Source: Nissolia schottii (lineage: Eukaryota; Streptophyta; Magnoliopsida; Fabales; Fabaceae). From it: a stretch of 64,000 nt of DNA. Below, in pieces: positions 13,400-24,380 of this stretch. Position 1 is the stretch's first letter, and each line of letters opens with the position of its first letter. The notes beneath the pieces were generated by a model. That model searched no databases and had not been told where the DNA came from. It was given only the letters and a program-made list of their open reading frames with translations. The stretch spans positions 66,787-130,786 of the forward strand of contig QANU01073048.1 in NCBI GenBank assembly GCA_003254905.1, read 5' to 3'. The position numbers and the translations under genes were made by a program.

Positions 13400-13799
13400 C
13401 TTACTTCTTTTAATACAAAATTATCGTATATATTTTTTTAAATTAAATACTTTAAAACGCTTGTTAACAATTTTTTAAAAATATATGAAAAATAATCAAT
13501 TCCTTAATTTATTTGCATTTGTTATATAGTATAGGTGCTGCAATAATACTATAGACATAGTACTCCGTATTTAAGAATGGAATAGCTTTTGACCAAGTCA
13601 AAAACAAATCACAACTTTCAAAATGACAACTGTTGGGGGTTGCTTCTCTGAGAGAAAAAGAGCGGGAGATGCCATAACCGAGACGAAGGTGGGCCCCCCA
13701 AAACACAGCCATCATCATTCGTACATCGCCATACATCCCTCCCTCCCCCCGCCATGCCCCCACTCATGCGTCAATGCCTAACTCCGCAAGCAACACCTG

Positions 13800-13831
<32 letters not shown>

Positions 13832-14845
13832 TACGCTCTGTCTACTTCTGGTTCATCATTCTACCCAGATACCAAATATATTGATTGATCCTTTTCCAAA
13901 ATCAACCTTAAATAAAGATTCACAGCAGATTTTTTTTTCTTCTTTTTTATAGAGCCTTGCTGAGAGGCTCTTAAGCAATAAAAATTGAGTTAAGTATTTA
14001 AGGAAAAAAAATTATGATTATTATGATAAATATTTTAAATAAAATGTTTAAAAAACACGACAAAAATTAAAAAAAATATATTATATTATTAGAGTTATGT
14101 TTTTGAATATAAAAAAAACTTTATTCAAAAATTAAAAAAAATCATAATTTAATAATAAAATAATATTAAAATTATATAATATTAAATTAAATCAATCTAA
14201 CATATTCTAAATACAATATTATACTTAACCATCACAATCCCACATGAATGTTGGATTAGCTTCAATTTTAAGCTTTAGCCAGATTTTATGCGAAGATGAT
14301 AATATTAAAAAATGTAAACATTCAAAGGGAAAACAGTAAAAGCACAAAAAAGGAGCTATCTTTTACTGCATATATAGTATATAACTTATTACATGCTACT
14401 CCATAACGAGCCTGAGTTATGGGCAATTTTCCAACACTTCTCTGATAAGCTTGACTACAAGCTGCTTACTACCAAAGCCAAGCAAGCCCTTTTTACCCTA
14501 GCTCCTCCCATCAACATGCTACTTATAAGATGGAAGAAAACGACCTCCTTAATTACCTTATTACAATTAATAATTAATAATATAATATTATTAATCAAAG
14601 ATCTTTCACTGTTCCTCCAACAAAAAGACCTCAAGAGCTGCATCTCCCCCCAAAAACCGGATGATTTTATTACAACTAAACTAGCCAAACACATTCTTAT
14701 ATCTCTGACTTATATTAGGAAGTAAAAAAAACAAAAAACCTAAAAATACCAGCTGTCCTATCACAACCCTACTTTACTAATTTCTTCTTCACTATGCCTT
14801 TTCCCCTGGGAGAAAATTCAATCTTTTGTTCCAAATATCAGAGTG
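13091..14845. other. Intergenic and 3' flank of the 14.8 kb gene
   Basis: A (TA)n run lies at 13371-13396 and a (CT)n run at 13800-13828. Bases 14393-14845 lie downstream of the stop of the minus-strand gene and probably include its 3' UTR. The open frame at 14393-14725 has no recognisable domain and is not called. Confidence 0.5.
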
Positions 14846-16439
14846 TCAGTAACTCCATTCCTGAGGCAGGCGAGCTTCATAGCTTGCTGCCGCCTCTTCT
14901 CTCCTCAACAACGCAATTCTCTGCTGCTGCATCAGAATAGCATTCCTCCTCGCCAACAACACCTCTGCAAGAATTTTTTTTAAAAAAAATCCCAAAAATA
15001 CAAGTTAGAAATTCCAACCAAGAAATAAGAACTTCACCAAAACCAAAATAACTTTTTCTCTGAAAAGTTCAACTCACCATAGTCCCCAAAAGCACTCGAG
15101 AAGCGTGGTTGGGTGGGAGCATTCAGCTCATCAATGTTCAAGTTCAGGGCATGGATAACCTTTGCTGGGACCACAACAGGTGCACAACCTACAAAAACAT
15201 GACAAAGACAACACAACCAAGTTTAATAACCCAAAAAAAAAAGTTGATTAATTAACCCAGACACTTTAAATAGAGATTAACTATTACTTGTTTTCTTGCG
15301 AGGCTCTTGAGGAGGGGCACCGTACTGGCGAGGCAGGAAAACCCCAGTTCCACCGCATCCCCTTTTCAAACCGCCAGATCCGGCTTGTAAACCGGGTCGC
15401 GACCCGGATCCGACATGCGGAAGGCGTTGCGGCAAAGCGCGCGCGCATTTCACACCACCATCGTACAGCCCTCTGTTCTGAACCTGTAACTGCTGATTTG
15501 TCCAGCAGTTAGGCCTCACCTGCCTCCCCCACACAGAAGAATCGCACTGTTGCTTCAACGCATGCTCATGCATCACTTGCTGGTACTGCACCTACACAAT
15601 AACAAAACAAGCACAAGTCAGTTACAACTAACGTCTCCAGCGGTTATAACCATAACTTGACTTATTGACCGTAACAGAAAACGGTTACGGGTTTCTGGCT
15701 GACCACTCTCACCTGTGGCGCGTGGCTGAAAACATGGTGAAGGTTAGGGTTCGAAAACGACGCCGTTGCTCGATTCTCGGGGGCGGAGTAGCGAGGGAGG
15801 CCGCCGAGGACTCCTCTGGTCTGGAAATCGAGCTTGGGCTCCTCGCCGTTCATCTTCAGCCTCGCGACCTGCCCCGCGGCGGCGTATATGACCTCCCAGG
15901 CGTCGTTCGCGGCCGAGAACGGCGACGGAACGCGGGAACCGCCGTCCGGGCTACCATCACCGGAGCCTCCGCTCCGGCCGGACCAGCTACTGATTCCGCT
16001 CAGCGTGGACTGAGGCGACCCGGCCAGAACTCGAGCCTTCTTCTCCTTCTGCAGAAAAAAAGAAAAAAAAGGTTAGCTTCGCCGCAACGACAAAGAAAAA
16101 CGAAAAGGAAAAAAGTGCAGAATCGTTCAAGCCCCAAAGTTTTTCTACCTCAGATCGGTCGCCGTTGCTGATTGGGACACTGAGTTGGCGGTTCCGAGTT
16201 TCGTGAAGCGAGGCCTGACTCAGGCGGCGTGTCAACCCGGCGAAGAAGTCCTCCTCGTCGCTGCTCTCCGTTTCGGTGGAGCCAGCCACCGACTCAACGG
16301 GCGGCGAACTGAGGGGCTCCAGCCCGAAGGAGTTGAACTCGTAGGGAAACTCGGAGGGAAAGCCGAAGGCGGCGTCCAACTCAGGTTTGGCGCCGTTCTT
16401 GTGGAGCCATGGCTCGGACTCGTCCGAAGCTTTAGCCAT
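14846..16439 (-). CDS. Conserved plant protein of unknown function, five exons, 386 aa
   Basis: Exons on the minus strand are 16439-16149, 16048-15713, 15591-15288, 15188-15078 and 14964-14846. They sum to 1161 nt with phases that all match, and introns are GT-AG. The N-terminus MAKASDESEPWLHKNG leads into a Ser/Glu/Asp patch (ETESSDEEDFFAGLTRRLSQ, about 57-76). A Gly/Ser-rich stretch follows, then DAWEVIYAAAGQVARLKMNG. A Gly-rich linker leads to GVFLPRQYG and the Cys-containing CAPVVVPAKVIHALNLN. A basic, Gln-rich helix (about 348-375) comes before the terminal LPQEWSY. I recognise this architecture as a conserved angiosperm family without an established function. There is no signal peptide or membrane segment, so an intracellular, perhaps regulatory, role is a guess. 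A TATAAATA word sits at 16820-16827 on this strand. An in-frame ATG at 16694 would add 85 residues; I chose 16439 because MAKASDESEP looks like the family start. Confidence 0.85.
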
Positions 16440-16819
16440 GGTTGAAGGTTTTTGTGCAAAGAAGAAGAAGAAGAAGCAACAAAGGGAAGAAGAGAAGAGA
16501 GAGAGAGGAGAGAGGCGTTGCGGAACCGTTGTGGGGAGAATGTGGAAGTTGAAGCTGCTGGTTGAGGAAGATTTAATAATGACCCAGCTGTGTTTGCAGG
16601 CCTTGGTGGGACCCGACAAAGAGAGCACAAATTTTGAAAAAAAAGAAAAAAGAGAACCCTTAAAAAGGAAAAGAATGGGAGAGAGAAATATCATATAGTA
16701 TGCGTGTATTGTGTAGAGTGTGTGGGGAGTGAGTTGGGAGTATAGAATGTTGAGGACAAGTTGCTTTTATTAAGGTTTCAGGGTTCCTTTGAGACAGTTC
16801 AAAATTAAAAATACTATAC

Positions 16820-16827
16820 TATTTATA
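16820..16827 (-). promoter_or_regulatory. Candidate TATA box of the 14.8-16.4 kb gene
   Basis: TATAAATA on the minus strand, about 380 nt upstream of the chosen ATG. If used, the 5' UTR would be about 350 nt and would contain the in-frame ATG at 16694. It lies in AT-rich sequence, so chance occurrence is possible. Confidence 0.35.
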
Positions 16828-16829
16828 TT

Positions 16830-17955
16830 TTATAATTAAAAATGAAAAGAAGAAAATGTAGAATTTGTGAACAACTGGAAACAGTGGCCCAGTAGTTGAG
16901 GACATTTGTCCTCCTATGCGGCCCACTTGCCATTTGTCCACTCCCTTCACTAAATATTCTTTATCTAATTGATGATAATTAATTTCTTCTGACTAATAGT
17001 TTTAATTTACCAATAATTTGATGGTACTATAAAAATATAATATATATAAATTAATTTTTTATTTAAATTTCTTTTTAAAAAATTCAAATTAATTAAGCGG
17101 GAGAGTTACATATATATATATATATATGTGATGTTTTTACATATATCGTATTCATATGGAGTGTGTGTGATGTGATTTATGATGATGATTGGCACTGCGC
17201 TGTGGGATTTTTACAGCTTCGGCTTTTTCTTCGCAAGGTTTCTTAATTATATCTTCTCAAATCAAATTTCAAATTCTTTGGATTTGTGCACTGCTTGGGG
17301 AATTAGCACCCAGCATACTTCCTATTCACTCACCTAATTCCACCCTCCGCCATTATTTTTTTGTCCCTACTTGCTTGCATTTTGAGTAAATTCTGGGGTT
17401 TGGCTCGATTCACTTTGAAATTTAAATTGTTGAAGCTTCTGACTCCTTCTTTTTAAATTAATCCTAGTAGTGTTGTTATTTTTTTATTTATTTTTTCGAG
17501 TAGTGATGCTGATAGGTGGGGTCGTTTATGGGTACTGTTTTAGACTTTAGGCAATAGGATAGTACTGTCACAATACTCAAATTATTAGAAAATATTATTT
17601 GAATATATTAAAAAGCTGTGATAATTAATCAGCCTTTTCATAATACATTATAAGGTATACGATTTTTTAAAGTTTTAATGTTTTAATGTTTTAAATGTTT
17701 TAAGAATATTAATTAACATTTTTTATTAAAAAAATAAACCTTATAATATATTTTAAGAAGAGGGACAATATGCCCGACATTTTTTTTATACATGTTTAAA
17801 TAGTAAAATTAACAAAATAAGAATTCAAATTGAATGAATATGGGCCTTCTTTTGTTTGCCGGGAAAATGAAGCGGATGTGAGTAAGTGGATTCCAGATAC
17901 CATCACGGCATCTCGCTATATATGCATATGGAACTGATTCAAATTTGGAGCTATA

Positions 17956-18012
<57 letters not shown>

Positions 18013-19700
18013 NTTACACTCCCATCACAAGACCATTTTTTTAAAAATTTGCAAAAAATAGTGATAATTTACTTGTGTCCAATCATATCAAACATAATTT
18101 CTTCTGAAAATCAAACTTAAGGGATGACAAGACATTTTTTTTACATACTTTTTTAAAGCTAATTGTTAGTAGCTTTGATGATTTGTTAAAATGATTGCAA
18201 TCTCATAATTTCTTTAAAACAATGACAATCTCATATATCCTTTATCAAGTTCTCATAATCACATGAAACAACCCTTTATTCACATAAAAAAAATGGAGCT
18301 TTATTTTTTTTTAATTCCATAATGATTCATGATAATAAGTCCGGATTCATAATGATTCATGACTAAATTGGTATCAAAACGAAAAAAAAATGTTAAAATT
18401 AAATTAATTACAACAAATTTTTATGACCAAATTAATATTAAAATAAAAAATATTATGATCAAATTAATTATTTACTCTTTGTTTTAAAATGTACAATACT
18501 TTTTTTTATGAAATTTTTAATGTGTGATAAAATCATGTTTAATTATACTTGTACATAACTTTTAGCCTCAAACATAGTTTAATAAAAAATGAACGAGTTT
18601 TTTTTTTTTATTGTATCAAACCATAATTTAAGCAGAAGTAAAAATGCAAAATCTCTAAACTAAATCATATAGAGTCCATTTTATCTTGAAGCAATTTTCA
18701 GTGTTCAGCAATTAGCTAACTTTCATAATGTTAGGAATATTATAAAGAGCATGGTCCCCTAATTAATTTAGCTTCCAAACGCAAATAGATTGGCTCTGAT
18801 TGAGTTTTTTCTTCCTTCTCTTCAAAGACACGGTTCATTTAGTGGGCCAAAAGACACTACTTTACGCAGTATGTTATGACCGCTTTGCAAAAAGAAAGAC
18901 ATGTTATTTAGAAAGTAAGTACACTTCCACAGATTATTGTATCTATACATTATGAATAACACTACGTAAAGATATTTGTGTGATACATGTATGGCTTATA
19001 TTTAAAAGTGTCAAAAAATGTTTATGATTATCCTTATTTAAGTGTGTCTAAGTTATATCTGACAGTTTTTTAAATTGTGTTCATATCGTGTCTGAATAAA
19101 AAATATTTTAAATATTAAATAATTTATAATAGTATGAACTTTTAGAAATTTAGCAAATATTAGCACATGATATCTTAAATGTTTCATATATTTTAAAAGA
19201 AGTTTGAAAAATATAAAAAGTTAGTAGTTTGATATCATGCAATGAAGAAATTAAGAATTTATTATAAATATTTAATTTTGTACTTATATATATTGTATTC
19301 GTGTCTCATAAATTTTTGAAATTGGTATATCGTAGTGTCTTGTGTCTGTGTCAGAGTTAGTGTCGGTACCTCATAGAACATGACACACTGTAATGATTCC
19401 CTATTTATTTATTATTAGATAATTAGTATAATATTTTGGGTGTGTTTGTTTGCATTTTTTTAGAAGCAAAAGCAGAATCAAAAGCACAAGCAGAAGCTTA
19501 AAATTATTTTACATTTGTTACATTTGAATGTAACAAATATAAAAGTGTTTTTTTTTTATAAAATTACAATTAAGGGATTAAAAAATCACTAATAAAAAAA
19601 TGTGTTTGCATGGATAGAAAATAATTACTTTTTATACACGATAAATTTTATTGTGAAAAAATAAAAATAACTTTACATTTCATCCCTATGAAAAATATCA
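16830..19700. other. Intergenic, microsatellites and a dispersed repeat
   Basis: There is (TA)n at 17109-17126 and a 52-bp (GA)n at 17961-18012 ending at a single N (18013). Bases 18980-19390 hold repeated TGTGTCT, CGTGTCTCATAA and TGTCGGTACCTCATAG words, typical of a decayed dispersed repeat. Bases 19440-19700 begin GGGTGTGTTTGTTTGCATTT and look like the end of a MITE cut by the N at 19701. No gene is visible. Confidence 0.45.
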
Positions 19701-19701
19701 N

Positions 19702-19782
19702 ACAAACTCAACATAAGATGCAATTTAAAACAGGTTATTGAAGATAACACTATAAGGCATAACTCTGAAGGACAAACTTTCT
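19702..19782 (+). repeat. 81-bp direct repeat, copy 1 (starts at a single-N join)
   Basis: Identical to 21969-22049 except for one base (GACAAAC versus GACAAGC). Copy 1 begins immediately after the N at 19701 and copy 2 ends immediately before the N at 22050, which is the pattern expected of overlapping contig ends. Confidence 0.9.
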
Positions 19783-20089
19783 AAAGCATCACTCCAAGGC
19801 AACATTGTGAAGAAGCTCTTCGATCAAGGTTGCCAGTAAGGCTTGCTAGATGGACTAGTCATTGTAGCGCGCAACGTAGAGAAAGAGAGAAATCCATGTT
19901 AGCAAAATGTAGACAATAGCCTTAATCCTAGAAAAAGCGGGAACTTTAACCCAAGCCATGAAAGAGACCTGCGGTCTAAGAGTAATAGTAGTAAACATGA
20001 ATAGGGTTAGCACAAAAAAATGGTTGTAAAAATTTGCTAATACCAAAACATGGGTTAAATATAAAATTTACATTTGTATGTGTTTGAAT

Positions 20090-20650
20090 CTTAATATCGG
20101 TAAAGGGGAGTCAATTTCAGGATTTTTGAAAAAAAAACAAAAAAAACCTGAAATTGGTGGGCAGAGTTCCGATTTTAGGACAAGACAGCAATGGGCCTGA
20201 AATCGGTGGACAAGGTTCTGATTTTAGGACAAACATTGACCAAAATTTGCTTCGTTGACCACACCAACCCTATGCCCTCAACTATATATTCCCACTCATT
20301 TTTCAAAATTCAAAGATATTGACATATCAGTTTATTCTCCTTTTCTCCATTTTCTCTCTATTCTCCATATCTATCTTGTTTATTTATTGTATATTGTTAG
20401 AAAAAAAATGAGTAGGGAAGGCAGTGCCGCTTTTTTTTTTTAATAATGGTTCGGTGAAAAAGTTTGATATTAAAGAGGTTGAGTTTGTTAGTAACAACGA
20501 ATGCAAAGTTTGTTGTAATTTGGTTGTCTATGTCGTTCTCTAATTTGTATGATGCAATTTCTTCTCATTTTAATAGGAGAGTCGAGAGAATCAAATATAA
20601 GGCTCCAGTGCGCGCCTTATTTGATTTGAATATTTGAATTGAATTGGAGA
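20090..20650 (+). pseudogene. MULE remnant: terminal sub-repeats plus possible transposase N-terminus
   Basis: Bases 20100-20235 carry alternating words such as CTGAAATTGGTGG, GTTCCGATTTTAGGAC, CTGAAATCGGTGG and GTTCTGATTTTAGGAC, like sub-repeats in MULE termini. From 20409 a frame reads MSREGSAAFFF; after a frame change, FDIKEVEFVSNNECKVC and then SFSNLYDAISSHFNRRVERI (about 20530-20600) follow, reminiscent of the poorly conserved N-terminal part of MULE transposases. No catalytic region is present. The match is weak and from memory. Confidence 0.3.
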
Positions 20651-20885
20651 TCTTTTGGTNGATTTTTTTCAGTTTCCCATTGGTATATTTCCATTAAAGA
20701 CAATCCTATACGAGTACTGAAAATTCAGATGACTCTCACCAAGATTTGAATTATGGTGGACTAACTCCTAACCGTTAGACCAAACGTACCTCAATTAGTT
20801 ACTAAAATGAGGATTATTACCATTTAAATTTTTTTATTATTTTCATTTCAAGTGTTTTAAGTTTTTTTGATCTATTTAAATTGTC

Positions 20886-21367
20886 ATAGGGGTGTACATG
20901 GACAAGGTTGAATAAAACACATACTTGGGCCGACTTTACGTCTAAGTAATTTCTTTGAACTTAGACATAGGCATAGCCCTATAATAATCCACTAATAATA
21001 GAGTAAAACCGGTTCAGCCCAATGTTTAGATATAAGATTTGAACATTGCACACAGTAAAGTTATAAGATTTTGCATGTAGCAAACTAAATCTAAGAAATA
21101 TCTTGCAATACATATTTTAAAACAAATTATATCAATTCAAAAGTAACATAATATTTTGTAAAAAAAGTACTAATTGGAGTATAAAATTTTAGTAAGTTAT
21201 CACTAATTTTTTCAAAAATATAAATTTTAAAGAACTATATGGCTTTAGGTTAGGTTGAGTCAAGTTGAACATAACCCAAAATCGGCCCAAAGGTCACTAG
21301 GTCAAATTTAATAACCGAATCCAACTAAAAAAACTTTGAGTTGGGCCTGGCCGGGACATGAACACTA
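20886..21367. mobile_element. hAT-type MITE with GGGGTGTACATGG ends
   Basis: It starts TAGGGGTGTACATGGAC and ends GGGACATGAACACTA, which are imperfect inverted repeats of a common plant hAT-derived MITE end. The interior has GGTTAGGTTGAG and ACCGAATCCAACT words and no ORF. Target duplication not fixed. Confidence 0.5.
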
Positions 21368-21968
21368 AATTGATCTTTGACAACTTCATTTGTATTAAAT
21401 TTGGACAACATATTAATTTCTTTTAATGATACATTGGCCATCCGTAAGTACTTATTCGTCTATGCAGAGTAATGAAACACAAGTACCCATGCGGGAATAT
21501 AGTGAATTTTCATCCACCATCTGTAATGACAGGGGACTATCCTTTGCTCCCACTCTACCCTATCGACATTCCTAATTGTGTACTAGAATTAATTATTTTT
21601 AAACAAATTTCTAAAATTTGTATTGCTATAATAAATTAAAAAAATATTAAATCTTTTGCACGTTTTTAATTTTTTTATTTAATAATATAGTTAAAATTTA
21701 TATTTAAACCATTTTTTTTACATCAATATATTTTATATTTAAATTGTACAATTCTCGTGCATCGAACAAGTTCACCCTCTAGTGATGTTTTATGCTCTTT
21801 AACAAGTTTATGGAGCAGCAGAACACCATTCAACTTTTTTTTTTTTGGATAATTTAACAATGTTGAAATTTTTTGAAGAGATGAATTTAATAGCATCATA
21901 ACCATTCCATCAAAACAAGACAATTGATATAAAGGACTAAATTTGCATAACTCTTTTACAACACTTTG

Positions 21969-22049
21969 ACAAACTCAACATAAGATGCAATTTAAAACAG
22001 GTTATTGAAGATAACACTATAAGGCATAACTCTGAAGGACAAGCTTTCT
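21969..22049 (+). repeat. 81-bp direct repeat, copy 2 (ends at a single-N join)
   Basis: Second copy of 19702-19782, 80 of 81 bases identical. It ends exactly at the N at 22050. See the finding on contig order. Confidence 0.9.
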
Positions 22050-22069
22050 NAAATAAGCTTTCAACAAAA

Positions 22070-22087
22070 TGGCGCCGTTGCCGGGGA
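22070..22087 (+). other. Retrotransposon primer-binding site, Athila/Tat type
   Basis: TGGCGCCGTTGCCGGGGA is the primer-binding site found just inside the 5' LTR of plant Athila-type Ty3/gypsy elements (complementary to tRNA-Asp in that group). Its position, about 310 bp before a gag-like reading frame on the same strand, supports the call. The 5' LTR boundary is obscured by the N at 22050. Confidence 0.8.
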
Positions 22088-22394
22088 GTTGCGTCATAAA
22101 TGCATAGCTTGACTTTTGTTGATTTAGCAATTGTAAATATTGTATAGCAATTATAAAATTTTAGTTTGTATTCATAATTATCTTGTTCTAATCTTATTGG
22201 CTAGTGCAAATCTTTCTTAGCTATTGCGAGGTAAAGTTTCAGAAGATCAACTCCTATTTAACACAGAAATTGAAGCTACCACACGAAAAATCAACAGCAA
22301 GACTAGGAAAAAGAAACAACTAGCCAAGCAAAGATAGGAACAGAAAGCAACTTCTTCATCCTCAATTTCTTCAGAAACAAATCAACGAGAAACT

Positions 22395-22823
22395 ATGGCG
22401 GGTAACGGAAATGATCAAGGTGCAGCCGATGACAATAGGGGCTTTATCAATTTTACCCCGCAGAACATAATCCGAATGAGCCAAACTACTGGAGCACAAT
22501 GAGTACCTCAAATGCAACCAGGGCTAGTTCAATTGATGTACGCTAACCCTTTTGCAGGTCTAGATCACGAGGATCTATATGCTCACTTAACAAAATTCTA
22601 CGAATTATGTGGAACCGCGGGCATGACTGAAGCAGACGAAGAATCTGTGTTTTTGAGAATGTTTCCTCTTACTTTAATTGGAAAGGAAAAAAGAATGGCT
22701 CTTAGACCAACCTTAGCACACTCTCTCAAATTGGGATCAACTCGAAGAGAAATTTTGAGCCAGGTATTTTTCCCAGTCAAAATTTATGGATTTGAAAACT
22801 TCAATTTCTACTTTTGTAGATAG
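22395..22823 (+). pseudogene. Broken gag of an Athila-type Ty3/gypsy retrotransposon
   Basis: The frame starts MAGNGNDQGAADDNRGF and meets an in-frame TGA at 22500-22502. It then continues in the same frame with YANPFAGLDHEDLYAHLTKF, YELCGTAGMTEADEESVFLR and MFPLTLIGK. This is the N-terminal gag signature of Athila/Tat elements (NPF.G...EDPY.HL..F.E.C). Beyond about 22685 the family's Trp-containing continuation is lost, so a frameshift or rearrangement is likely. No protease or polymerase follows; the element breaks off at about 22.82 kb beside a gene fragment. Confidence 0.8.
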
Positions 22824-22828
22824 AGGCG

Positions 22829-23130
22829 ATGGAACGGCTACTTGAAAACGATGACGGTGATAGAGAATTGGTCAGAGGGGAGGAGATAGAGCATGGTGAA
22901 AATCGTCTGCCTCACGGAGCCTTTGGCAAAATTAGAAATGCCTTTCAAGATGATGGAGTTGTCAAGGGGCTCAATGTGGCAAAGCGTGTTGGCAATGGCA
23001 ATGAATCCCTTGTCAAAGGTGGACTTGTGGGTGGAGACGGCATCGTCAAAGAAGAAGAAGCCGTTGACGTTGAAGACGAGGCAGGAGGTAATGGTCGCAG
23101 AGGTGGCGGGGGGAAGGAGATGGGAGGTCT
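22829..23130 (-). pseudogene. Fragment of a DUF760 (UV-B-induced At3g17800-like) gene
   Basis: On the minus strand an open frame reads DDAVSTHKSTFDKGFIAIAN, TLCHIEPLDNSIILKGISNF and AKGSVRQTIFTMLYLLPSDQ FSITV. This resembles, from memory, the N-terminal half of plant DUF760 proteins of the UV-B-induced At3g17800 type (IANTLC...QTISTMLGLLPSDQFSV). The frame then meets a TAG where the family continues with a PL.RLL motif (here PFHRLYL), and the match stops. No start codon, second half or splice structure is present, so this is a fragment caught among retroelements. The plus-strand open frames here are shadows of it. Confidence 0.5.
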
Positions 23131-23266
23131 GGGAGGGTGAAGAGAAGGATTAAGGGAGAGGGGGAGGGGGTGATTGAGTTTGATTTGGCGAGAGTGAGAA
23201 ACGAGATACAGCTTCCTTTGGGAAGAGTGAGAAACAAGTTGAGGGAGACGTTGAATGATTTTTTTT

Positions 23267-23447
23267 TTTAGGTTGCTTGCCCAGTATCCAAGGCTTAGCC
23301 TTAACTAATCTGGGTCGACCCGGATCGCGCACCTGGCTATGGCGGGTGAGTCTCCCAGCGGGGATAACTGCGTACACAAGGTCTCGAACTCGGGACCTTG
23401 CTTAAGCGATACCAAGCCGCTTACCACTTGGACCAACCCCGTTGGTT
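23267..23447 (-). mobile_element. Full-length tRNA-derived SINE with target duplication
   Basis: Read on the minus strand it starts GGGGTTGGTCC. It has an A-box (within 23423-23435) and a B-box AGTTCGAGACC (23380-23390), then a body with CGATCCGGGTCGACCCAG and CTTGGATACTGGGC, and ends in an A-run. The flanks are the direct repeat TTGAATGATTTTTTT (from 23251 and from 23448), a target-site duplication. SINEs are transcribed by Pol III and moved by LINE proteins. The head matches 12601-12685 with one mismatch, so the two copies come from a close or young subfamily. Confidence 0.88.
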
Positions 23448-23459
23448 TTGAATGATTTT

Positions 23460-24140
23460 TTTGATTGTACCAATAACATTACTAAATGAGCCTAATTCTC
23501 TAATTGGGCTAATTGAGTTGTAACACTTAGATTGAGGCTGCTGTATGGAGAATCCGCCGGTGAATTAGGCTTTTACGGTGCACATACATACGACTCCAGC
23601 TTCTTACCAGTCCTGCCAAACGTGATTTGAGTTTAGGTCATGATCAAGGACTAGGGGAAAAAAACAGCGCAAAGTTACGGGGAAACAAACAAACAGTGAA
23701 GCAGTTATGACTTGAGAATATCAACTATTTGGATCTTCCACATTACCATTATCATATTATTATTTTCGTGTTGAACTGAACAACTTGTATTGTATGCAAG
23801 AATTAGGAACACACAACTTTTATATAGTAATAATTCGAATTTCGATGTGATTACAAACAAATGGGTAAAACAATTCCAGTTAAAGGACAGTGATTCGTAT
23901 CTATTCGAAGATATAAAAGAGGTTGTTTCCCTCTTAAAACATTTTTGCAACATGGGCTACCGTGTTTTCCACTTTATTGCTTGTTCTGTGAAATTTTTTG
24001 AAAATGTCGTCCTCAATGTGTTATAGTCATGGGCAGCACCTACGCCAGTCAATGCTGCACATGCCTTCAATTTTTGTTCAGTCACTTGCCATGCTTTGTC
24101 GTAGACGCGTTATTCGGTATTGTCTCAACAAAAAAATTTG
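23460..24140. other. Intergenic, no gene seen
   Basis: Short chance ORFs on both strands without recognisable domains. Confidence 0.5.
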
Positions 24141-24149
24141 GTGGTATAG

Positions 24150-24380
24150 ATACAATTATAAGGTTGCGTTTAGAATTTGGATAGGACAAGAGGATTTGAT
24201 ACACGAAAATAAAAGTTTTGTATTTTTTTTGCATTTCATTAAAGTTGACATAACGACGACAAATTTTTTTTGTTTGAGGGAATATAAAATTAGAGTGTGG
24301 AGGGAAATGAATTTTCTTTGTCCCTGTCTTGGTGTCTCTTTCTCCTTGTTTTGTGTCTGATATCAAATGCAACGTAAGGG
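24150..24380. mobile_element. MITE with GGTTGCGTTT ends
   Basis: Left end AAGGTTGCGTTTAGAATTTG and right end TGATATCAAATGCAACGTAA are inverted repeats. The interior has ACAAGAGG and CCTTGTTTTGTGTCTGA words also in inverted order. About 230 bp, non-coding. Confidence 0.5.

Noticed and set aside
14393..14725. Open frame of 110 codons downstream of the first gene
   Set aside because: It lies antisense to the probable 3' UTR, with no motif and AT-driven composition.
15665..16171. Plus-strand open frame of 168 codons
   Set aside because: It is a shadow of exon 2 and neighbouring sequence of the minus-strand gene. Splice phases and conserved motifs are on the minus strand.
22829..23153. Plus-strand Gly/Glu-rich open frames
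   Set aside because: They are antisense to the DUF760-like fragment, whose pattern is on the minus strand.
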